Origin: Mortierella alpina
Lineage: Eukaryota; Mortierellomycota; Mortierellomycetes; Mortierellales; Mortierellaceae
Direction: 5' to 3'
Assembly (NCBI GenBank): GCA_029449245.1
Contig: JANATF010000011.1
Coordinates: forward strand, 558,001-622,000
DNA length: 64,000 nt
Positions 56,399-64,000 of this stretch are shown here, piece by piece (the stretch's first letter is position 1; every line of letters starts with the position of its first letter). Under the pieces are notes generated by a model, which was not told the DNA's origin, searched no databases, and saw only the letters and a list, made by a program, of their open reading frames with translations. Made by a program: the position numbers and the translations under genes.

Positions 56399-57574
56399 AT
56401 AGAGTACAGCATCACGCTTTATGCGGTGCATAAAGAGAAGTAGGAAAAATAAAGGATACAACTACTGTACTGTACAGCTACACTTGCACACATGCACACA
56501 TGCAATTTATGCTCCCCTATTGCTTGAGCGGATGATGCAATGGTGGGAGAAAAGAAAACAAGAGTGGGTCCTTAGAATTTGCAAACGGAGTGGAGTAGAA
56601 CCTGCGTGAAAATAAAAGACAAACATCAAGGACAAAGCGCAGGATATGTAAGGAGCCAAGCAATGGGTACATGAATCCGTTTGAGGCGATCAAAGAAGGC
56701 TATATGCCCGAACGCGTGGTAATGTGTCAATGAAGATGGTCTATTTGATCTCACACCTCAGCAGTTACCCGAACAGCTGGTATCTATCACTTTTTGTGTG
56801 TATGATATATGAAAAGTTTGGCCAATGTTCCACAGAATTGAGAGGCGAGGACTTCTAATGTAGCCCCTCGACGTTTCAGTCAGCATGCAGTGCACTTTGA
56901 TTTGTTTGTTATTTTCTTTGGGCTGGGAATCAAAGGGGCCACTGCATTCTAGGCACTGCCTTGATGCATACATTCCATGCTCTCCAAACTTTGGCATGCC
57001 CAAGCAACTGTAAAAGAAACAAGCGCGAAGAGATGCGATGGATTGTTTCAGGGGGGAAGTCTAGCGTCGAGGCGAGGGTGGGGGTGAGAGAAACTAAAGC
57101 TGTCATCGAGGGGCTGGACGGGCCTTACAACTAACTAGTCTGCGGGACGATATGCACAGCTTGTCGCAGCTGTGCCTCGCGCGCCAAAACTATGCCCGAG
57201 ACTGTCATGCGCGTAGATTTGAGTTTTTCTTTTTTCTTTCGCCCCTCATTCACACACAAATGCTATTTCTGCCGTCTATGTCTGTAACTGTTTCCTGTGA
57301 GGTTTGTTGCTCCTTATGGTGATCGCTTCTCATCTGGGTCGGCTTGTGCGCCGGCCGGTAAGGGCCCTGCTGCGCGTTAGATCGTTGCATCCGAGGATTA
57401 CATCGAGTATGTTTTTTCTGGACAAAGAGCAAGAGAACGGCAGAAACCTTGTGATGCTGACATTCGCTTTTCCAAGTCCTGCCTCTTGATTCCCGCAACC
57501 ACCGTTCCCCTACTCTCGCATCTTCTTGACAGCTCATTTCTCTGCCAGGCTACATTCCACCATTATTCCAGTCG
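56399..57574. other. Intergenic region between kelch copies D and E
   Basis: These 1.2 kb contain no gene that can be supported. A TTTTTCTTTTTTCTTTCGCCCCTCATTCACACACA stretch lies before the start of copy E and is probably part of its promoter. Confidence 0.5.
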
Positions 57575-59943
57575 ATGATCATCATTCCTTCCATCATGAC
57601 AACTATAGACCCTCAGCGCCATACTTCAACAAAATACTTAACGACTCCACCCCTCCGTAAATGGTCCTTTTGCGCCGTACACCTCCTCTCTCTCTTCTTA
57701 ATCTACACGTCCCCTTGCATGGCTCAAGGACCCGTCGTGGTCTCGAACATGGCCTTTGCTACTCTAGACGAAAGCACGCTTTATATTCAAGGCGGGTTCA
57801 CCGGTCAGCAGCTGAAGAGTAACCAGTTTTTCGCACTTGACCTCACCCAGCAGAGCTGGTTGGCGACAAGTCCGCCATGGAAACCACTAAGTCTCGGCTC
57901 TGGCCCTCAGTCTGCTCCTAGTACGTCAGACCACACAATGGCGGTGTCAAAGGATAAGCAACGTCTTATTGTGTCGAATCCCTCTGGAGCCATGTCAACC
58001 TACGACATTATGAGTGACTCTTGGCTAGACCCTCACATCCTCGCACAGAGTCCTGCAAGCACTGGTATCCACCAGGCGGCTACAGACCCCAGCACAGGGT
58101 ATGTTTACATCCCAAGTGGGTCTAATAATGGAGCAAGCATGATGGTGTATAACCCCGCGGATGGTACTGCCTTGACGGCGCCTATGCCGCCCGCTGCTGG
58201 TCAGCAAGGACTCTCCTTCTTTGGTGCTGCTTGGTCAACAGTGCGACAGAGTATAGTCCTTTACGGAGGACTTGACTCTACAGGCATGCCTTCGCACTTG
58301 GTCGAGTTCCAGCCAATAAATAGTCGATGGGTGAACCTGGTCAGTCCAACAATACCCACCTCATGTGTTGCCTTGAGCAAACTTGCCGCATATGTGAACT
58401 AACGCAAAGACTGCCCTGTGGATTAATAGAGTGCGATGGGGTCATCTCCCGGAGATGTGTCAGCGCCGTGTGTCGTCCCTGGTAGGTGAAATATCGTGAA
58501 TATAGTCGCTAAGGTCTTGGTTTTCGGATCTCTCTCACACATTTCACCTTGCTCTTCTAGCTTACAAAGGAGCCAAGCTTGTAGTCTTTGGCGGCATATC
58601 AACTGCACTATTTTCGACCCTTGGAAGCATCTACATATTGGATGTCCTAAGCCTTTCATGGAAAAAAGGAACCAACATTGATCCATCTCAGAATCGAACT
58701 GGCATGGCTTGCACAGTTGCCGGAGACAATTTCGTTGTGTGGGGAGGTAACAAACGCCTTGCTCATGTTTTTCTTCTTTGTGCTATCCAAAATTATTATC
58801 ATGAAGGACACCTTCCTGACTAAGGTCACTTTTACGATAGGCAACAACAATAAGAATACTCCAATCCAACCACTCGTCATCTACAACCTCAAAACCAACC
58901 TCTGGACCAACCAATTCTCGATCCCTGCTCCTCCACCCTCAAGCGCCCCTGTTACCAGCAGCGCCTCAATAACCTCCGCGACACTAGGTTCGACCGACGC
59001 GAGCGTGCTACCCTCTGCCTCAGGGCCAAAATCTGCTGCAACATCGCAGGTCATCATAGGTTTAGTCGGAGGCGGGATCACACTTACGTTTGCTCTGTTC
59101 ATACTCGGGTTTGTTCTTCATCTTCGCCGCCGCAAGTACCGCCGAACCGTTCTGTCACCCGCGAGCACTTTGAAGCATCACAACCATGACACCAGCGAGG
59201 AAGAAGAGTTTTCAAAGCATCACCCTATGCCCCCGTACAGACACGGAAGCCGCTCGGACACAGCTAGCCCCTCCATGGAACGGACTGAGAGCCCTTATAG
59301 TGACGGCAACCGAGTTCAGAATTCGTCCTTTATGCGCGACCCTTCATTTGAGCACGACGGGAGTGATAATTGGTCTTCCTCTCAAACAGCAATCGCGTCC
59401 CCGTCCATCAGCTCCTATGCGCCATACTATCCTCCTCCACCAGCTCGGTTGCCTGAACAATACGAAAGAGGCGTTTCCCGCGCGGCAACACCCTCTCCGA
59501 GACCTCCAAAAATGACCAGTCCTCAGAATGAGGTAGACTATTATTCCAAGCACCCCGCCGCAGGCGATCCACAGGTAGCCCATGACTCCAGCAGCGATAG
59601 TAGTGTCAAGGTACTGAAACCTATTGCCGCGTCATTATCGCAAAAGAGCGGCACGGGCAGAGTAATGAAGGGGATTTTGAAATCGCCTTCCAACGAGCAC
59701 GTCCAACGGAGTCCTCAATACCATCTGAAGGAATTGCCGACAGTCCAAGGAGCCATAACCCGAGACCGTCGCGTCAACCATCCTCAGTACCGATTACCAG
59801 AGCCTTCTTCACAGCAGCAGCAGCAGTCGGACACGGAGGACGAGCGAGATCATGAGTGGGATCTATCTAGCCAACGGGGTCAACGCGGAGAGGTGCCAAT
59901 GCCGCCGACATGGCGATCTCCGCAGCAGCGTAGTGATGCATGA
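57575..59943 (+). CDS. Type I membrane kelch-repeat protein with introns and a long tail (copy E)
   Basis: Four exons: 57575-58339, 58430-58481, 58561-58746 and 58841-59943, giving 701 aa. An in-frame ATG at 57596 is an alternative start. The signal helix is VHLLSLFLIYTSPCMAQ. Blades are marked by TLYIQGGF, YVYIPSGSN, SIVLYGGLD, KLVVFGGIS and FVVWGGNN. Exons 2 and 3 have the same lengths (52 and 186 nt) and phases as in copy D. A Pro/Ser/Thr-rich stalk precedes one transmembrane helix (VIIGLVGGGITLTFALFILGFVL, about 404-427) and LRRRKYRR. The cytoplasmic tail is ~270 residues, disordered, and rich in Ser, Pro and His, with SPxx and RxxSP sites typical of kinase targets. The first donor is GTCAGT rather than GTAAGT, but its position matches copy D exactly. 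Confidence 0.86.
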
Positions 59944-60167
59944 GCTGGCTCATATCCATGTAATATAAGTTGTATTAATATGCCATGACCCCCCCATGGT
60001 ATACCTCCCATCCCACGCGCGGACAGAGTTCATTTATCTGATTATCGTGTAATTTTTTTTGGTGGGACTTCAATCTTACATTTATTATCGGTACATCCGG
60101 CCCCCTAATCTTCAGGGGGCAACCATCTATGAATGATTGTGGCACTCTAGACGTCTCTAACAGTGTC

Positions 60168-62308
60168 TTAAAGGACCATGTCGCCGACCTCCATACCACA
60201 CACCTCGAGCGACTTTTCGAGATTTTGATCAAACTGAATTTTGACAAGATCGACCAACCCCTTCTGCAGAGACCGTGACGGAGACTGCGACAAGGATGGT
60301 GGGCAGGTGATATCCAGAACCATGGTATGGGCGAAAGGGAATCGTGTCGAGTGGCGACATGTTGTCCATTCTGAGCCTGTAGCATCCGAGACCAAGACTG
60401 TGAACTTGCCTTCCAGATGAGCCAAGGATTTTGATGAAGTAATGGTGAACTTTTTCAAAGAAGTGGGTTTGACAAATTGCAGGCCGAAGTAATCGCCGAC
60501 TTGGGGTACTAGAAAATGCATGAGGAAAAAAAGGGTCACATCTATCAGTACAGCTCCTGTAGGACTATCTACAGCATCTCCATAAAAGCGCGTCATTTTC
60601 ATTCTACAATACCTCTGAAGCTGTTCCAGCACGTCAGTGGATCATTGTCGACCGCGTGAATATATGAAAACTTGTTGAAAAAGTCGTTTGTTGGGTACTC
60701 GAGCGCAAAGAACTTTGAGTTTTGTTCGTCAATGGTCTGAAGATCGCCGTTGAATTCGACTTCCTTGGGTTGTGGAAAGGGATCCATACTGGTTCTGAAG
60801 AGACACTTGTCATTATAGCAGGGCGACCTAAACCGTTGAGTAACACATCGGACAAAAGCTGTGAGTAAGACCGTCCTATAATTTGCTTTGTTCAACATGA
60901 GGTTTGCCCGCACCGTCAAAATGTCAATTTCCGACTGGCGTACCTGGCGTGTCGTTCCTTCATGGGTGGTTGATCCTCCTCGCGGGAAAAGTAATCCTTC
61001 TCAGAAACTTCTGGGTTGGCCACCAAGGCAGAGTACAGACGGTCAGCGGCATCCAACTAAAAGTGCAGTCAACGATACAAGTAATAAAACATCAGAATGA
61101 TTAGTATTTGCAAGAGAAGACCCAGCTCAACATGGAGATATGAGCAAATGACGACCGACATGGCTGCATAGCAGAAGATGCCACATACCATGTTCCTGAA
61201 CACAATGCTCCAGTGGTCATTGACGCCATCTGTGCTCCATCCATTCTTCTGGTCAAGGGGCGTCAGGTAGTTGACGAGTTGATACGGATATTGGTTGGTC
61301 CAAATGGAAAAGTACATGTCAATGACCCGCAATCTGTCCTTTGCCAGATTGCTGTTGCCGCCTTGCTCTAGCAGTCTCTGGGCTTTTTCCCTAGGAAGAA
61401 ACGATCCTGTGCCCATCCATGCGAATCCAGTGTGCATCTTGTGCTCTAGCGGCGTTGCAGGCAAGACAGTACGTGTTAGTGCCAGGGTCTCAGGTGGGCT
61501 TTTCGTTCCTACGTAAGACAGAATTTGGTTGGGGGCACCCGATCCCGCCTGAACACGCTCACTCGTGCGGGTTACCTTCATTGGTGAACGTCCATCGACG
61601 ATGCTCCATGTGGATGAGCGGCAGGGTGTTGGTATGGATCAGGTTGGGGCTCGTAAGGAAGTTGGTGTAGAGTGCATCCATGTGGGTGTTGAGCCAGTCG
61701 TCGTCCTGAAAGTAGCAGTGCTGGTACTTTGCGAGTGAGCACGACATGTACTTTGCAAAGTCATGCAGGTTTTCTTTGCCGTTGTAGACCTGCAGCTCTG
61801 GCAGAGGCCCAAAGCTAGGATCGAACTCAAAGTCGTTCTTGGTCAGCGTGTTCTCCTTGTTGTTGTTCCAGATGATGATCTCCTTGATGTACGGGTACCG
61901 CGCCAGATAGTTCACCACCAGCTTCAGGCCCTCAAGACGCTTCCATCCCAGCAGGATGGCAGTGGCTGGCAAGAGATGGCTGTTCTCCTGCATGACCAGC
62001 CCTTCCTCTGTAAAGTCCTCAAAGGCGTAGGCTGATTTCCTGGACTCTAGAATCTGCTTCACCATCAGCTCCCGTTCCGCCTCGTTCTTGGATGCGTGCT
62101 CGGACTGGTCGACGGATGAGACGGCAGATTCTTCAGGGCGGAACATTCTTGTCAGAGCCAGCAAGGAAATCACACACAGGCCAATGAGGATAAAGAGCCT
62201 GCCAGGGCTGATGCGGCGTGCCTGAGCGAGGGCTGACGAGAGTCCTGGTTTCCGGATGCTGCCAGCAGCATGGAAGGGCAGGCTGTTGCCGTTGGTGTTC
62301 CTGTTCAT
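60168..62308 (-). CDS. Type II membrane glycosyltransferase with C-terminal F5/8-type C domain
   Basis: Five exons on the minus strand: 62308-61576, 61445-61189, 61056-60944, 60875-60613 and 60508-60168, giving 568 aa. All introns are 49-136 nt or close to that, and all joins keep frame. A signal anchor (RLFILIGLCVISLLALTRM, about 37-55) follows a short cytosolic tail. The catalytic domain starts LPATAILLGWKRLEGL and has IIIWNNNKEN, then the metal-binding QDDDW at about 201-205. This order is like the GT64/exostosin-type or related Golgi transferases. After GFAWMGTGSFLPREKA and STDGVNDHWSIVF, the last two exons form a discoidin-like (F5/8 C) module with HAVDNDPLTCWNSF and QVGDYFGLQFVKP. The protein should sit in the Golgi; the carbohydrate-binding module may guide substrate choice. 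The donor sugar is unknown. Confidence 0.82.
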
Positions 62309-62513
62309 GTTTGTGGTCTGTCACGCCAAGCGGATACTCTTGCCCAGGGGGGGGGAGGGTGTGGATGAGCGCACTGATGAAGAGTGTGGAGAGAAGAAGA
62401 ATCTGATGAGGGATGGAATACACAGGGGGTACTATGATATGCAGCGGAGAGAAGAGCAGGGAGAGAGCGACGAGCAGGAGGACGAGAAGTGGGGAAAGGG
62501 GAGGCCACAGAGG

Positions 62514-62560
62514 GACAGACAGAGAGACAGACAGAGAGACAGACAGAGAGACAGAGAGAG
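62514..62560 (+). repeat. GACAGACAGAGA 12-base microsatellite
   Basis: About four tandem copies of the 12-base unit gacagacagaga, breaking down to gagaga at the right end. It lies about 200 bases upstream of the glycosyltransferase start. Confidence 0.9.
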
Positions 62561-62606
62561 ACCGGGTCAAGAGGCGGAAGGGGGGGTGGGGGATTGTATG
62601 GCGATA

Positions 62607-62644
62607 CGCTGCTACGCTGCTATGCTGCTATGCTGCTATGCTGC
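62607..62644 (+). repeat. GCTGCTAT 8-base tandem repeat
   Basis: Four to five copies of gctgctat or gctgctac in direct tandem, ending with gctgcc. A plus-strand frame through it reads CYAAMLLC, a low-complexity artefact. Confidence 0.9.
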
Positions 62645-62905
62645 CTGACGGGGATCCGCTGGATGCACGGCTGAGGATGAGAGAGGGACGGGGGGACGGG
62701 GGGCCCTTGATCCTTCAGGAGATATCTGCAGAATGCAGTCTGCATTCCAATTGGTGGCTGCAATAAGCCACATCCTCCCTCTGCCCGACTCCGCAAGCCA
62801 GCCGCTGCGGCCAGTTTTTGCACACCTCTGCAATCACACCCCACCCTCTCGGCACCCAGGAACGCGGCAGGATCTCATTCGACACCACAACAACCGTCCG
62901 TCTTC

Positions 62906-63334
62906 ATGTCCTACTTCCTCCCCCATCTCACAAACGGCTGGCAGGTCGACCAGGCCATCCTGTCCGAGGAAGATCGCGTCGTGATCATCCGCTTCGGCAC
63001 CGACTGGGATCCCATCTGCATGCAAATGGACGAGCTCCTCTACTCCGTGGCCGAAAAGATCAAAAACTTTGCCGTCATCTACCTGGTCGATATCACAGAG
63101 GTCCCCGACTTCAACAAGATGTACGAGTTGTACGACCCCTGCACAACCATGTTCTTCTTTAGAAACAAGCATATCATGGTCGATCTCGGCACAGGAAACA
63201 ACAACAAGATCAACTGGGCTCTGGACAGCAAACAGGAGCTGATCGACATTGTAGAGACCGTCTTCAGAGGCGCAAGAAAGGGACGGGGTCTGGTCGTTTC
63301 GCCAAAGGACTACTCAACAAAGTACAAATATTGA
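62906..63334 (+). CDS. DIM1: U5 snRNP 15 kDa protein, thioredoxin-like (DIM1/TXNL4A)
   Basis: Intronless, 142 aa, exactly the family length and one of the most conserved spliceosomal proteins. It starts MSYFLPHLTNGWQVDQAIL and runs through RVVIIRFGTDWDPICMQMDE, FAVIYLVDITEVPDFNKMYE and TTMFFFRNKHIMVDLGTGNN. It ends with the basic RKGRGLVVSPKDYSTKYKY. The fold is thioredoxin-like, with DPICMQ in place of a redox CxxC motif, so it is not an oxidoreductase. It is a component of the U5 and U4/U6.U5 snRNPs needed for pre-mRNA splicing and cell-cycle progression. It is divergent from the glycosyltransferase gene to its left. Confidence 0.97.
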   Translation: MSYFLPHLTNGWQVDQAILSEEDRVVIIRFGTDWDPICMQMDELLYSVAEKIKNFAVIYLVDITEVPDFNKMYELYDPCTTMFFFRNKHIMVDLGTGNNNKINWALDSKQELIDIVETVFRGARKGRGLVVSPKDYSTKYKY

Positions 63335-63577
63335 GAACCCCCCTGTCACCTCGCACATGGAGTTCCGCCGCATTCAACCTCTCCTCGGTTATTACATTTT
63401 ATCTCTCCTTCGCTCTCCATATCACTACGCCGCCCCTGTCAGGACCAACATTATCTATCCACCCGCAGCATTAGCAGGATGGACAGGACCAATGTCGACT
63501 CTCGTGCAACATCGTACTCAACCTTGCCCCTTCAGCACCTAGTCAGCGGATCAGAAGCGAGCTGAAGATGTCATCCT

Positions 63578-64000
63578 TCAAACCAGCAATAAAAACAACT
63601 GTACCATACGGGCACATGTGCCCACTACTACTTGCGGACTCGACCATCCGTTTCCAGAAGGCAATTTGTAATGGTCAGGATCGCTGACGAAGGAGTCTAC
63701 CGTAAATCCTGGGTACGAGAAGGTGGCCTTGGGAACAATGATACTTAGGGTGGCGAACCCCTTCAGCGTTTAATCCAGCTCAGTGGCCCACAGATTGGAT
63801 GGTTCCATATCGAGTAGAGGCATTTACCATATTGTTGACTTTGTTGCGGTGATGGAAGAGGAAATCCAGTGGCGATACTTGTCAACGGGGACAACTGCAT
63901 AGAACAGGTAACAACAAACCTCCGAAGCTGACCGAAAAGGTGTTGCTCTCCATGCAAACTTTGTGGCACGGGCCGACCCTCTCCAGTCTCTTACAATTGA
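63578..64000 (-). CDS. Possible 3' end of a gene running off the right edge
   Basis: On the minus strand, a plausible last exon (63760-63578) reads GFATLSIIVPKATFSYPGF and ends at a TGA. It can be joined in phase 0 to an upstream exon ending NKVNNM by a 67-nt intron with GTAAAT..GAAG ends. The frame upstream of 63877 is unclear, because the next possible intron would be only 42 nt. No family is recognised, and the sequence may be non-coding. It is listed because the 3' exon has a coding-like composition. Confidence 0.25.

Larger units (their letters stand above)
62309..62905. other. Bidirectional promoter region between the glycosyltransferase and DIM1
   Basis: These 597 bases separate two divergent start codons. 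They contain a GACAGACAGAGA microsatellite, a GCTGCTAT microsatellite, two G-rich tracts (62580-62592, 62685-62703) and a CAATTGG/CCAATTGG palindrome near 62749. The spacing suggests shared regulation, but no factor site can be proved. Confidence 0.55.

Noticed and set aside
1-64000. CRISPR arrays, bacterial operons or prophage
   Set aside because: No regularly spaced short repeats exist and the genes are eukaryotic with spliceosomal introns.

Overview
The window is nuclear DNA of a filamentous fungus. The genes are split by short GT-AG introns (mostly 50-150 nt), intergenic stretches are CT- and GA-rich, and poly-Gln transcription factor tracts are present. Several families seen here point to an early-diverging lineage: a 3CxxC zinc-finger protein, single-pass kelch proteins, an MLKL/HeLo-like N-terminal helical domain, and a glycosyltransferase with an F5/8-type C domain. 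Together these suggest Mucoromycota, most likely Mortierellaceae. This placement is inference from gene content; no rRNA or other marker is present. Exon boundaries were assigned by hand from GT-AG sites, reading-frame continuity and family similarity.

Layout. 0-2.4 kb: 3' part of a leucine-rich-repeat protein. 2.7-7.8 kb: a DTW-domain tRNA acp3U transferase and a HAD plus 2H phosphoesterase 'Swiss Army Knife' RNA-repair-like protein, both on +. 8-10 kb (-): a five-exon MCT-type major facilitator. 12.7-23 kb (-): a kelch-receptor array made by duplication of a two-gene unit. The left copy is decayed (one frameshifted pseudogene and one truncated remnant) and the right copy has two intact genes. 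Between the copies sits a gene with an MLKL/HeLo-like N-terminus and a CHORD-like cysteine motif. 24.4-31.8 kb: a GPI-type secreted protein, a His/Pro-rich hypothetical protein, a membrane-anchored DUF4097-like protein and a 3CxxC zinc-finger protein. 33.7-41.7 kb: an F-box protein facing a very large Gln-rich fungal transcription factor. 43.7-52.6 kb (-): a Spo71-like PH-domain protein and a GT-B protein related to the N-terminal half of L-arabinokinase. 54.8-59.9 kb (+): two more kelch receptors, each with three introns. 60.2-63.3 kb: a type II membrane glycosyltransferase divergent from the U5 snRNP protein gene DIM1.

How the genes fit together. The strongest theme is a family of type I membrane kelch proteins: four intact genes and two pseudogenes. 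They have a conserved ectodomain but differ in intron content and cytoplasmic tail, which is the pattern of a birth-and-death receptor family. One duplicated block abuts a putative helical-bundle effector gene, so a recognition or cell-death locus can be proposed, but that is only a hypothesis. A second small theme is RNA metabolism: the tRNA modification enzyme, its RNA-repair-like neighbour and DIM1.
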